Made by a program: the position numbers and the translations under genes. Source: Chloroflexota bacterium (lineage in GTDB: Bacteria > Chloroflexota > Anaerolineae > Anaerolineales > UBA4823). Taken from it: a DNA stretch of 64,000 nt. The notes beneath the pieces are model-generated. The model was not told the DNA's origin. It saw only the letters and a list, made by a program, of their open reading frames with translations, and searched no databases. Below, in pieces: positions 42,886 through 51,646 of this stretch (the stretch's first letter is position 1; each line of letters begins with the position of its first letter). Location: NCBI GenBank assembly GCA_012516075.1, contig JAAYXE010000173.1, forward strand, positions 33,857-97,856. The letters are read 5' to 3'.

Positions 42886-43743
42886 ATGATGAACAGACAC
42901 GTGGATGTTCGACCTTCTGCGATTGCAGGAAAATGGTACCCTGCCGACCCGCAGCGGTTAAGAGAAGGAGTGCAGCGCTACCTGGATGCTGCACGGCTGC
43001 CAGAAATTGACGGTCAGGTGATTGGCGTAATGGCGCCGCATGCCGGGCACCGTTATTCGGGCCCAACCGCAGGATATGCTTTTGCCGCTGTGCGCGGCCT
43101 GAAACCAGACCTGGTCGTGGTTGTCTCACCGGTGCATTACGCGGGTCTCGAACCGGTGTTAACCAGCGGGCATGTGGCTTATGAAACACCGCTGGGCAGT
43201 ATCCCGGTAGACGAAGAGAGCCTGCAGGCCTTGAACGAGCGCATGATTGAAAGGTTGAATGTTGGCATAACCCCCGTGCTGCGCGACCCGGAGCATTCTC
43301 TGGAAATTGAACTGCCTTTTTTGCAGGTTGCCCTGGAAGGCTCTTTTTCACTGCTGCCGCTGATGGTGCGCGATACCAGCCCCAGGCTGACAAGGGAACT
43401 GGGGAACGCGCTTGCAGAACTGCTGGCCCAGCGCAGCGCTCTGCTGGTGGCCAGCAGCGACCTGTCGCATTTTTACCCCCAGCCGGTCGCTGAAAGGCTG
43501 GATGCCAATTTCCTTGCCCGGGTAGAAGCTTTCGATCCGGCGGGCGTGCTGGCGGTGGAAGAGGCCGGCCAGGGATTTGCCTGCGGTAGGTCAGCCGTGG
43601 CTACCGTGCTGTGGGCTGCGCTGGGGTTAGGCGCCAGCAGTGTTAAAGTCCTCAATTATTCAACCTCTGGTATGGTGACCGGCGACTTCAACCGGGTGGT
43701 CGGTTACGCTGCTGCCGTGATCACACGGCCGGTGCAGCATTAG
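42886..43743 (+). CDS. MEMO1-family protein (AmmeMemoRadiSam system protein B-like)
   Basis: A protein of about 285 residues. The fold is marked by SAIAGKWYPADPQRLREGVQ, VIGVMAPHAGHRYSGPTAGY (metal-ligand His), SPVHYAGLEPVLTSG, DPEHSLEIELPFLQ and ASSDLSHFYPQ, which keep the His/Asp/Cys-site layout of Memo proteins. Bacterial members often pair with an AMMECR1 protein and a radical SAM enzyme, but neither is adjacent here. The role is unknown, possibly an iron- or copper-dependent dioxygenase-like activity. The start is uncertain: ATG 42886 begins the conserved part; the frame opens at 42805. Confidence 0.88.
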   Translation: MMNRHVDVRPSAIAGKWYPADPQRLREGVQRYLDAARLPEIDGQVIGVMAPHAGHRYSGPTAGYAFAAVRGLKPDLVVVVSPVHYAGLEPVLTSGHVAYETPLGSIPVDEESLQALNERMIERLNVGITPVLRDPEHSLEIELPFLQVALEGSFSLLPLMVRDTSPRLTRELGNALAELLAQRSALLVASSDLSHFYPQPVAERLDANFLARVEAFDPAGVLAVEEAGQGFACGRSAVATVLWAALGLGASSVKVLNYSTSGMVTGDFNRVVGYAAAVITRPVQH

Positions 43744-43768
43744 CTTCGAGCGTATAGTTCGATTAAAT

Positions 43769-45154
43769 ATGGAAAGCTGGATTTCGATGGATGTACTGCG
43801 CCTGCTGGCAGTCGTTCTGCTGGTGCTGGTGAATGCCTTCTTTGTAGCGGCCGAGTTTGCGCTGGTCAGTTTGCGCCGTACACGTGTGGCAGAGCTGGTA
43901 GATGAGAACGGGGATGCGGCGGCAATGGCCCTGCAGAAGGCATTTGAACACCCCGAGCAGATGTTTGCCGCCATGCAGCTTGGCATCACCCTGGCGAGCC
44001 TGGGGTTGGGATGGATTGGTGAACCCGTGCTGGCGCCGCTTTTCGCCCCCCTGGTTGCGCTTTTCCCGCCGGATGCCCGGCCTGCTCTCTCAGGAGGATT
44101 TGCAGCAGTATTTGCTTTTATCGTCATCACCCTGCTGCATGTGATTCTGGGTGAGCTGGCGCCAAAAACCATCGCACTGCAAAATCCGGAGGGCCTCTCT
44201 CTGGCAGTTGCCCGGCCCGCATTGTGGATCGCTCAGGTCCTGCGGCCCGTTACCTGGGTGCTGAATAAAATTTTGAACGCTGTGCTGGGTGTGTTCGGAA
44301 TTCGCCCGGCCTCCGATCCGTTTCAAATCCACTCGGTGGCCGAGTTGAAGATGCTGGTCACGGCCAGCGCTGAGGGTGGGGTGGTTGAAGCCGAAGAGAG
44401 CCAGATGCTGCACAATGTGTTCGACATTGGGGAGCTGGTCGTGCGCCAGATCATGGTTCCACGCACCGAGATCGTCGCCGTGGAAGCCGATACACCGCTG
44501 CCCGAGATTATCAACCTGGTGACCCAGTTCAACTACACCAAGTTCCCGGTATACGAGGAAAACCTGGACCAGATCCTGGGCATTGTGCACGTCAAAGACC
44601 TGCTGGGCGCCATGCAGAACGGCGCCTGCCAGGGCTGCACCGCGCGGGATTTTATCCGCGAGGCGATCTACATTCCCGAGAGCACACCGATCAATGCGCT
44701 GCTGCGTCATTTCCGTGATAACCGCCAGCACATCGCCATTGTCATGGATGAATACGGCGGCAATGCCGGCCTGGTCACCCTGGAAGATGTGCTGGAAGAG
44801 ATCGTGGGTGAAGTCGGCGATCCGTTCGATGTCTCTTCGCCGGAGATCTATATCGATACAGACGGAACCATCATGATCGAAGGGCTGACCCTGATCGAAG
44901 AGGTGAACCAGCGGCTGAGTTTGAACCTGCAGGACCCCTATTACGATACAATCGCCGGGTACGTGCTCGGCAGACTGGGGCGCATCCCGCGCCTGCATGA
45001 TTATGTGAAAGGGGATGGTGTCGGGCTGCGCGTGGAAGAGATGGATGGTATGCGGATTGCGCGCGTTTCGCTGGAGCGCCTGCAGGCATCACCGGCTGCA
45101 GCCACCGGGAAGAGCAAACCTGTGAAAAAACCGGCGAAAAACGGAAGAATGTGA
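43769..45154 (+). CDS. CNNM/CorC-family membrane transporter (hemolysin-like)
   Basis: A 461-residue protein with a DUF21/CNNM membrane domain (three to four helices within residues about 5-170, including NAFFVAAEFALVSLRRTRV and LGLGWIGEPVLAPLF), two CBS domains (about 205-335: MVPRTEIVAVEADTPLPEII and the ATP-binding HIAIVMDEYGGNAGLVTLED) and a C-terminal CorC/HlyC domain (about 345-435). The family exports Mg2+ or Na+/Co2+. The name hemolysin is historical. It lies 25 bp after the MEMO gene and 6 bp before priA. Confidence 0.93.
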   Translation: MESWISMDVLRLLAVVLLVLVNAFFVAAEFALVSLRRTRVAELVDENGDAAAMALQKAFEHPEQMFAAMQLGITLASLGLGWIGEPVLAPLFAPLVALFPPDARPALSGGFAAVFAFIVITLLHVILGELAPKTIALQNPEGLSLAVARPALWIAQVLRPVTWVLNKILNAVLGVFGIRPASDPFQIHSVAELKMLVTASAEGGVVEAEESQMLHNVFDIGELVVRQIMVPRTEIVAVEADTPLPEIINLVTQFNYTKFPVYEENLDQILGIVHVKDLLGAMQNGACQGCTARDFIREAIYIPESTPINALLRHFRDNRQHIAIVMDEYGGNAGLVTLEDVLEEIVGEVGDPFDVSSPEIYIDTDGTIMIEGLTLIEEVNQRLSLNLQDPYYDTIAGYVLGRLGRIPRLHDYVKGDGVGLRVEEMDGMRIARVSLERLQASPAAATGKSKPVKKPAKNGRM

Positions 45155-45160
45155 CACCTT

Positions 45161-47917
45161 ATGCCCACCTACGTCGAAATCGCCGTCAATGTGCCGCAGG
45201 TGGCTGGAGTATTCCATTATCACCTGCCCCCTGAGCTGGAGGGGCAGGTTTCTGTTGGGCACCTGGTAGCGGTTCCCTTCGGCTCTCAAACGGTGCAGGG
45301 GGTGGTGCTGCGTATTTTGGACCGGCCGCAGGTTGCAGAAACCCGGCCGGTGCTGTATTTAATCGACCCGGAGGCTGTGCTCACAGCCGAGCAAATCACG
45401 CTGGCCCAGGTGCTGGCGCAGGAAAACCTGGCACCCCTGGCCTTGTGCATCGACCTGATGCTGCCGCCGGGCCTGGCGCAGCATGCGGATGTCATCTACT
45501 CGCTCGTGCCAGAAGCACAGGTGGAAGGAGCTGCCGTCAGTGGGACTCAGAAGCGCCTCCTGGATCTGCTGCACAAGCGCGGTCCACTGAGAAGTGCGCA
45601 GATTGACCAAGCCCTGCAGCGCGTGAACTGGCGCCCGGCAGCACAGAGTCTGAAACGCAAAGGGCTGATCGTCACACGTTCGGTGCTGCCGCCGCCGCGC
45701 GTGCAGCCCAAGGTGGTGCGCACTGCCCAGCTCGCCCGCCCGCCGCAGATTGTTGAGCAGGCGATGGATTCGCTGGGGCAGCCGCTGCGTGTGGCCTCTT
45801 TGAAGGCTACTGCGGTTGGTGCAGTCGAGAGCCTGGACCTGGGCCGGCCGGATACACAGGCTTATGCTCGCCGCAGGGCGGTCATCACGTTTTTGCAGCA
45901 GCGAGCGGAACCGGTCGAGGCTGCAGATATTTATGCTCAAACCGGCGCGAATCTGGCCGATTTGCAGCGTCTGGAGGCGCTGGGGTTGATCACGCTGGGC
46001 GAGCAGCCCTCCCCGGCGATAAAGCGCCGGCAGGCAATTCTGCGCTATCTGATGCAGGAGGCCGGCCCGGTTAACGTGAGCTGGCTGTATGCAGAAAGCG
46101 GCGGCAGCTTCGCCGATCTGGAGGTCCTGGCCGAGCGCGGTCTGGTGACTCTGGGCGAAAGCGAGGTCTGGCGTGATCCGCTGCAGGACCTGGATGTGCA
46201 GCCGACGGAACCCCCTCCGCTAACCCGTGACCAGGAGAAGGCATGGGCGGTGATACGCGAGGTGATCTGCAGTGCACAGAACGGAAAGCCGGTGGAGCCC
46301 ATCCTGCTCCACGGGGTGACCGGTTCTGGAAAAACGGAAATCTACCTGCGGGCGGTGGATGAAGTCCTGCGCACGGGCCGTCAGGCGATCATTCTGGTGC
46401 CCGAGATCTCGCTGACGCCGCAAACCGTGCGCCGTTTTGCCGCCCGCTTTCCGGGGCAGGTGGGACTGGTCCACTCCGGGCTGTCGCCAGGCGAGCGCTA
46501 TGATACCTGGCGCCGGGCGCGCAGCGGCGATATCGATGTGGTTGTGGGACCGCGCAGCGCGCTTTTCATGCCGCTGCCGCGCCTGGGATTAATCATCCTG
46601 GACGAGTGTCACGACGACTCATATTATCAGAGCGAGGCAGCACCGCACTATCACGCCCGGGAAGCTGCGATCGCCTATGCCCGCCTGGCGGGGGCGGTCT
46701 GTCTGCTCGGTTCGGCAACACCCGATGTAGACAACCTGTACCGGGCGCTGCGCCAGAAGTGGCATTACATCAGCCTTCCGAACCGCATCCTTGCGCATCA
46801 CCAGGTCGTTGAAACCCAGTTGGGGCGGGTGGCGGCCGGCAGAGCGGAGCCGTCCAGCTTCCGACCGTTTGAGGGTCAGGCGGACAGTACGGATCTGCCC
46901 GAAGTGCATGTTGTCGATATGCGTCAGGAACTGCAGGCCGGCAACCGGTCGATCTTCAGCCGCCTGCTGCAGGAGCGCTTGAAGGCTGTGCTGGATCAGG
47001 GTCATCAGGCGATCCTGTTTCTTAACCGGCGCGGCACGGCAACGTACGTATTCTGCCGGGACTGCGGTGAAAGCCTGAAATGCCCCAACTGCGATATCCC
47101 GCTCACCTATCACTCCCCTGAATCAGCCCTGATCTGTCATCGCTGCAACTACCGCAGGCGGATGCCGCAGGTCTGCCCGCACTGCAAGAGCCAGCGCATC
47201 CGCCAGTATGGAGCCGGCACGGCGCGCCTGGAGAGCGAGGTGCAGAACATGTTCCCTCAGGCACGCGTGCTGCGCTGGGATGCTGAGACCACCCGTCAGA
47301 AGGGCGCCCACGAGATCATTCTGGGCCATTTTGTGGCCCATCGCGCCGATATTCTGGTTGGAACGCAGATGGTGGCAAAAGGTCTGGACCTGCCCCTGGT
47401 GACTCTGGTGGGCGTGGTGCTGGCTGATGTGGGGTTGAACCTGCCCGATTACCGCGCTGCCGAGCGCACCTTCCAGGTGCTCACCCAGGTCGCTGGTCGG
47501 GCCGGGCGCAGTGTTCTCGGCGGACAGGTGGTATTGCAAACTTTCCAGCCCGATCATTACGCCGTTCAGGCGGCTGCTCGACATGATTACCGTGCTTTTT
47601 ACGAGCAGGAGCTGCGCTACCGCAGAGAACTGGGCTACCCTCCCTTCACCCGGCTCGTTCGTCTGGAGTACCGGCACTATAACGCCGAACAGGCTGAGGA
47701 AACCGCCCGGGCGATGGGGGCCCAGATTCGCAAATGGATCGCCGAGGAGGGGCGGCGCGCCACGCAGATCATCGGCCCGGCGCCCTGTTTTCTCGCCCGG
47801 GTCGGCGGGGTGTACCGCTGGCAGATCGTACTGCGCGGCCCCGATCCTGTCTCCCTTCTGCGCGGCCGGCCTTTGAACGGATGGAACATTGAAGTAAACC
47901 CGCCAGACTTGCTATAA
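45161..47917 (+). CDS. priA: primosomal replication-restart helicase
   Basis: A 918-residue PriA, longer than the E. coli protein because of helical inserts between the N-terminal DNA-binding domain (VEIAVNVPQVAGVFHYHLPP, about residues 5-110) and the helicase core. The core has Walker A LHGVTGSGKTEIYL (about residue 380) and a DECH variant of the Walker B motif (ILDECHDDSY). The zinc module FCRDCGESLKCPNCDIPL to CHRCNYRRRMPQVCPHCKSQ carries eight cysteines, followed by MVAKGLDLPLVTLVGVV and QVAGRAGRS. It reloads the replisome at stalled forks. Confidence 0.95.
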   Translation: MPTYVEIAVNVPQVAGVFHYHLPPELEGQVSVGHLVAVPFGSQTVQGVVLRILDRPQVAETRPVLYLIDPEAVLTAEQITLAQVLAQENLAPLALCIDLMLPPGLAQHADVIYSLVPEAQVEGAAVSGTQKRLLDLLHKRGPLRSAQIDQALQRVNWRPAAQSLKRKGLIVTRSVLPPPRVQPKVVRTAQLARPPQIVEQAMDSLGQPLRVASLKATAVGAVESLDLGRPDTQAYARRRAVITFLQQRAEPVEAADIYAQTGANLADLQRLEALGLITLGEQPSPAIKRRQAILRYLMQEAGPVNVSWLYAESGGSFADLEVLAERGLVTLGESEVWRDPLQDLDVQPTEPPPLTRDQEKAWAVIREVICSAQNGKPVEPILLHGVTGSGKTEIYLRAVDEVLRTGRQAIILVPEISLTPQTVRRFAARFPGQVGLVHSGLSPGERYDTWRRARSGDIDVVVGPRSALFMPLPRLGLIILDECHDDSYYQSEAAPHYHAREAAIAYARLAGAVCLLGSATPDVDNLYRALRQKWHYISLPNRILAHHQVVETQLGRVAAGRAEPSSFRPFEGQADSTDLPEVHVVDMRQELQAGNRSIFSRLLQERLKAVLDQGHQAILFLNRRGTATYVFCRDCGESLKCPNCDIPLTYHSPESALICHRCNYRRRMPQVCPHCKSQRIRQYGAGTARLESEVQNMFPQARVLRWDAETTRQKGAHEIILGHFVAHRADILVGTQMVAKGLDLPLVTLVGVVLADVGLNLPDYRAAERTFQVLTQVAGRAGRSVLGGQVVLQTFQPDHYAVQAAARHDYRAFYEQELRYRRELGYPPFTRLVRLEYRHYNAEQAEETARAMGAQIRKWIAEEGRRATQIIGPAPCFLARVGGVYRWQIVLRGPDPVSLLRGRPLNGWNIEVNPPDLL

Positions 47918-48022
47918 TAGAAGTCCAGCGATATTTTTTGCAGCCGGTTACAGGCCAGGTGAAATCTGATGTCATTCCCTGCCGGCCCATTATTTGTGAC
48001 GAACAGCATCGAAGGAGAAATC

Positions 48023-48526
48023 ATGCCACAAATGCGGCGCGAAGTTTTAACCTGGAGCGAAGTGGAGGCTTTGATCGAGCACCTCCTGCCCCAGTTTGAG
48101 GGGGAGTTCGACGCACTGCTGATGATCACCCGCGGCGGGGTGGTTCCCGGGGGGATCCTGGCGGAACGGTTGAATATGACGCATATTCTTACGGCAGCCG
48201 TGGACTTTCCCTACCAGACTGAGATGGAAAAAGCCAAACTCTTCGCCTGGCCAAAATTCCTTCAGTTTCCGGATGATGAGCTGCTGCGCAACCGGCGCAC
48301 ACTGGTTCTGGATGATGTCTGGGGGTCGGGCAGGACGATCACTTCGGTGCGGCACCGCGTCGCGGCAGCGGGTGGAAAACCCTATACCTGTGTGCTGCAC
48401 TTCAACCCCTACCGCAATCTGTTTGGTTCCCTGCGCCCGGATTATTACGCTGCTATCACCGATGCCTATATCGTCTATCCCTGGGAAACGGACCGGGGTG
48501 GACCGGAACGTGTGCTGCTCGGATAG
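48023..48526 (+). CDS. phosphoribosyltransferase (xanthine/hypoxanthine type)
   Basis: A 167-residue type I PRTase starting at ATG 48023, with AAGGAG upstream. The PRPP-binding motif is RTLVLDDVWGSGRTITSVRH (about residues 91-110) and the PPi loop MITRGGVVPGGILAERL (about 35-51). The C-terminal YYAAITDAYIVYPWETDRGG recalls purine PRTases such as XPRT/HPRT-like proteins, so purine salvage is the best guess. An in-frame start at 47969 lacks a ribosome site. Confidence 0.87.
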   Translation: MPQMRREVLTWSEVEALIEHLLPQFEGEFDALLMITRGGVVPGGILAERLNMTHILTAAVDFPYQTEMEKAKLFAWPKFLQFPDDELLRNRRTLVLDDVWGSGRTITSVRHRVAAAGGKPYTCVLHFNPYRNLFGSLRPDYYAAITDAYIVYPWETDRGGPERVLLG

Positions 48527-48665
48527 CATGCGGCTGCTGCGACTCCGTTCGCACGAAAGCAGAACTGGTCAGGACAGACCGCTCGCTGCCTGGGGACACA
48601 GGGCCGGGCACAGTGATTTCAGCGAACAACCGCTCATTATTGGATGATTGCAGATTCAGGGACTT

Positions 48666-49349
48666 ATGCGTGCCATCAATGTGACTCTGGAAGAGAAAAT
48701 AAAGGCGCTTCGCAAAAGCGCCTTTTTCGCGGAACTGGAGGAGCCGGTTCTAACCAAACTGGCGAACGGCACACGCCTGCGCGAGCTGGAAGCCGGAGAG
48801 ATTGTCTGCTGGCAGGGTGATCCCTGCGAGGGGTTGTACACGATTGAAAGCGGCAGCGTAAAACTCTTCAGGCTCTCACCCCGGGGCAGAGAGCTGATCA
48901 TCAAGATATACACAGAGGGGGCGAGTTTTAATGAGGTGCCGGTGTTCGATCACGGAACCAACGTAATCAATGTCGCCACCCTCGAGCGCAGCCGCATCTG
49001 GCTGGTGGAGGCCGGGACGATTCGCCAGGTGATGGCAGAACACCCTGAGCTGGCGGTCGCGGTGATCGTTAAGCTGTCGCACCGGCAGCGCATGTTATTA
49101 GAGAAAATCGAAGAGCTTTCCTTTTATCAGGTGACCAACCGGCTGGCCCGCCTGATCAGCCAGGAAAACAGTGGTGAAATGCAGGTGACCCAGGGCGAGC
49201 TGGCGGCTCGCCTGGGCACCGTGCGAGAAGTCGTGGCCCGCTCGCTGCGTGAACTGGAACGCAGCGGGGCGATCAAAGTAGGCCGCAGGCAGATTCAGGT
49301 GATCAATGAGGAACTGCTGCGGGAGTGGGTGGTGCAGGATCCCTGCTAA
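48666..49349 (+). CDS. CRP/FNR-family transcription regulator
   Basis: A 227-residue regulator with a cyclic-nucleotide-like sensor domain (about residues 10-130: GEIVCWQGDPCEGLYTIESG, VKLFRLSPRGRELIIKIY) and a CRP-type winged helix (about 160-215: VTQGELAARLGTVREVVARSLRELERSGAI). The FNR N-terminal cysteine cluster is absent, so it is not an Fe-S oxygen sensor; it could bind heme or NO, or a nucleotide. Its 3' end overlaps the nrfA end by 4 bp on the opposite strand. It is a strong candidate to bind the CRP-type site in front of nrfHA. Confidence 0.9.
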   Translation: MRAINVTLEEKIKALRKSAFFAELEEPVLTKLANGTRLRELEAGEIVCWQGDPCEGLYTIESGSVKLFRLSPRGRELIIKIYTEGASFNEVPVFDHGTNVINVATLERSRIWLVEAGTIRQVMAEHPELAVAVIVKLSHRQRMLLEKIEELSFYQVTNRLARLISQENSGEMQVTQGELAARLGTVREVVARSLRELERSGAIKVGRRQIQVINEELLREWVVQDPC

Positions 49350-50650
49350 GGCAGGGCTGCCTGCTGTCCCCCGGGCGACCCAGCCGCCTGGAATGCTTTG
49401 AGCTGTGCCTGGCGGGCCAGATCGGTGGCGCTGGCCAGGATGCGCAGCGCTTCTTCGGGGTTGTGGAAGCCCATGCTGTTTTCTGCGGCGATAAAGTCCC
49501 AGCGGAGCTGGGCTTCGCGATGCAGGCTGCGGGCCTCCTCGAGCAGCGTCTGATCAACTCCCGGCGCCTCCGCCGAGGTCTTGATGGTCTCGATGGCAGC
49601 CACCAGTGCTTCTTCGGTGGCGTCCATAGTCTCCCAGACCTGGTCCTGGATAATCCCCACCCGTTCGACCACATATTTTACATCGGTATGGCAGGCGCCG
49701 CAGGCCGGTTCGGGGTCCAGCAGCGGGCTGCGAACGTTGTGCGAAGAGTATTTGGCTGCACCGTCGCGTGTGTAGGGCATATGGCAGTCGGCACAGGCGA
49801 CGCCGGCATTATAGTGTGTGCTCCCCGCTGTGAATAATTCATACTCCGGGTGCTGCATTTTGATCATGGCCGCGCCGCTGTCAGGGTGTACCCAGTCTTT
49901 AAATTCCAGTTCGGCATAGTAGCTGGAAATATCCTCAACCCGGGTTCCTTTTTTCCACGGGAAGGTGAGATAGGCTCCTTCACCGGCGAAATAGTATTCG
50001 ACATGGCAGTTGGCACACACCACTGTGCGCATTTCCTGGCGCGTGAAGGTACGCCAGTCTTTGCCCTGTGCTTCGAGTGCCTCTTCCAGGGCCGGATTGG
50101 TGACGATCAGCGCCATGGTCTCTGCGTCGTGACAGTTGGCGCATCCAATCGGCTGGTCAATGTGTTTGCCCAGTTCACTGAACAGCGTCCTGTCGTACTC
50201 GGCCATACCCATTTCAGCCCATAAACCGGGGTTATTGGAGCTTTTGCACGAGTAGCAGGTGCCCGCCGTCTTCTCGTTCACGCGCTTAATTTCGCGTACA
50301 TCGGTCAGACTGTTGAGATGGCCGCGATCTTCGTTGTATTCTATGCTGAAGCCGTATCCGGCAAACAGCGTGACCAGCCGGGGGTCGTTTTCCAGCTTCG
50401 AGTACGGCAGCGAGCCGCCGTATGCGGTGCGTTGCGCATTCTCGGCGGTCTGCACCAGGCTGGCGTACTGGTTGGGATAGTTGACAGCCCAGCGATGCGA
50501 ATCGGCTTCCATTTGAGCGATTTGAACGAGTGGAGTTATTCCGCGTGTGGGAGCCGGCTGGTTGTTGATGAACAGCAGGGTAGCGATAAGTGCGATGCCG
50601 AGAACCAGAATAATTACGGTTGACACCACGATAGGCGCTGAGCGTTTCAT
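49346..50650 (-). CDS. nrfA: ammonia-forming cytochrome c nitrite reductase
   Basis: A 434-residue pentaheme enzyme reducing nitrite to ammonium outside the membrane. The catalytic heme uses CYSCK (with Lys as ligand), the NrfA hallmark, and four CxxCH sites follow: CANCH twice, CADCH and CGACH. An N-terminal signal anchor MKRSAPIVVSTVIILVLG precedes the mature domain. The start is ATG 50650, with GGAGG upstream and an ATGA overlap with nrfH; longer frame starts are inside nrfH. Heme-binding spacing fits a full-length NrfA. Confidence 0.96.
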   Translation of the reverse strand: MKRSAPIVVSTVIILVLGIALIATLLFINNQPAPTRGITPLVQIAQMEADSHRWAVNYPNQYASLVQTAENAQRTAYGGSLPYSKLENDPRLVTLFAGYGFSIEYNEDRGHLNSLTDVREIKRVNEKTAGTCYSCKSSNNPGLWAEMGMAEYDRTLFSELGKHIDQPIGCANCHDAETMALIVTNPALEEALEAQGKDWRTFTRQEMRTVVCANCHVEYYFAGEGAYLTFPWKKGTRVEDISSYYAELEFKDWVHPDSGAAMIKMQHPEYELFTAGSTHYNAGVACADCHMPYTRDGAAKYSSHNVRSPLLDPEPACGACHTDVKYVVERVGIIQDQVWETMDATEEALVAAIETIKTSAEAPGVDQTLLEEARSLHREAQLRWDFIAAENSMGFHNPEEALRILASATDLARQAQLKAFQAAGSPGGQQAALP

Positions 50651-51147
50651 TGACTTTCCTCCGAATGCTGGTAAGGTAAGAGTGAGATACCCCGGTCTCC
50701 ATGGGCCACACTGCGGTGGCATTCGAAGCAGTATCTATCGTTATCCGTGCCTCCGGCATATTGAGCCATCATGCTGCTGTCCATGATATTCATCACCGTT
50801 GTCTCATGGCAGCGGACGCAGTTTTCCTGCACAATCTGGCGAGAGCTGTCTTTGGCGCGGATGGCATCGGGGATGTCACCCAGTAAGAAAGCAGACACAT
50901 GGTGGTAACCCGATTGTGCTTTGACAATGTATTTGGGGATCAGAGCGTGGGGGGTATGGCAGTCGTTACAGGTAGCCCAGTTTTTATGTCCGGCATGAAA
51001 CCAGCCTTCATAGGCGGCATCCATCACATGGCAGTTGTTGCATGTGCTGGGATTATCCCCCAGATACGCCGTGAAATCTGTGACGTAGATCCCGGTTAAC
51101 AGTACGATGGCAATGATTACCAATCCCAGGATGACAGGCAGCTTCAT
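50647..51147 (-). CDS. nrfH: membrane-bound tetraheme quinol dehydrogenase
   Basis: A 166-residue NapC/NirT-family protein: one N-terminal membrane helix (residues about 3-22) and four c-type heme sites CNNCH, CNDCH, CVRCH and CFECH. It passes electrons from menaquinol to NrfA. The gene overlaps nrfA by ATGA, so both proteins are made together. The operon is preceded by a CRP-type site. Presence of NrfHA implies nitrite ammonification under anoxia. Confidence 0.96.
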   Translation of the reverse strand: MKLPVILGLVIIAIVLLTGIYVTDFTAYLGDNPSTCNNCHVMDAAYEGWFHAGHKNWATCNDCHTPHALIPKYIVKAQSGYHHVSAFLLGDIPDAIRAKDSSRQIVQENCVRCHETTVMNIMDSSMMAQYAGGTDNDRYCFECHRSVAHGDRGISLLPYQHSEESQ

Positions 51148-51227
51148 GGGTTATCTGCTCCAGGAGGCGGTGCTGAAATCCAAACAGAGGAGGAGGTGAG
51201 CGCGGCTTTTCCCCTTCCTACTCATCT

Positions 51228-51277
51228 CTCGGCTATCATATCGACTCCCCTGCTTCCTGTATGTAACTTTTGTCACA
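51228..51277 (-). promoter_or_regulatory. nrfHA promoter with CRP/FNR-type operator at -41.5
   Basis: On the minus strand TGTGAC-AAAA-GTTACA occupies 51277-51262, matching the CRP consensus TGTGA-N6-TCACA except for one base. A TATGAT -10 box lies at 51240-51235. Counting the last base of the -10 as -7 puts +1 at 51228 and the operator centre at -41.5, the class II activator position. nrfH starts 80 nt downstream of that +1. This is position evidence; the binding protein is inferred to be the regulator at 48666 or a paralogue. Confidence 0.62.
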
Positions 51278-51330
51278 CTATTCCTGCCCGATTTATGACA
51301 TTTTTTCACCAGCATCGTTGGGGGTGAGAA

Positions 51331-51358
51331 AGAAAAAAGGCGGTTTGTGACCGCCTTT
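51331..51358 (-). terminator. intrinsic terminator after the Nfu-like gene
   Basis: A 9-bp stem AAAGGCGGT/ACCGCCTTT with a 5-nt loop; on the minus strand it runs into TTTTTT. It separates the Nfu unit from the nrf promoter. Confidence 0.88.
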
Positions 51359-51369
51359 ACCTTTCTGAA

Positions 51370-51627
51370 TTAATCCGTGACCGCTTCGACGCGCTCGATA
51401 TCGGGGAAGAACTGCCGCACCGTCCCTTCTACCCAGCCGCGCAGGGTATTTGGTGAGAGGGGACAGCCCAGGCAGGCGCCTCCCAGGCGTACTTTCAGCA
51501 GCTTGCCGTCGAAAGAGACATACTCTACCGCGCCACCGTGGTAGTGCTCGATGTAAGAGCTGAGCTTTTCCAATAGAGCCTGCATTCGTTCCTGTTCGCT
51601 TGTTTCGGGGGTGCGGTTATCCACCAT
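51370..51627 (-). CDS. NifU C-terminal-like (Nfu) Fe-S scaffold protein
   Basis: An 85-residue single Nfu domain with the cluster-binding CLGC in GGACLGCPLSPNTLRGWVEG (about residues 54-57 for the cysteines). Such proteins accept and pass on [4Fe-4S] clusters. A GAGG ribosome site precedes the ATG. It lies 20 bp after the CRP-fold gene at 51647 and is probably co-transcribed. The link to nitrite reduction is positional only. Confidence 0.92.
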   Translation of the reverse strand: MVDNRTPETSEQERMQALLEKLSSYIEHYHGGAVEYVSFDGKLLKVRLGGACLGCPLSPNTLRGWVEGTVRQFFPDIERVEAVTD

Positions 51628-51646
51628 AAATTGACCTCCTCATCGA

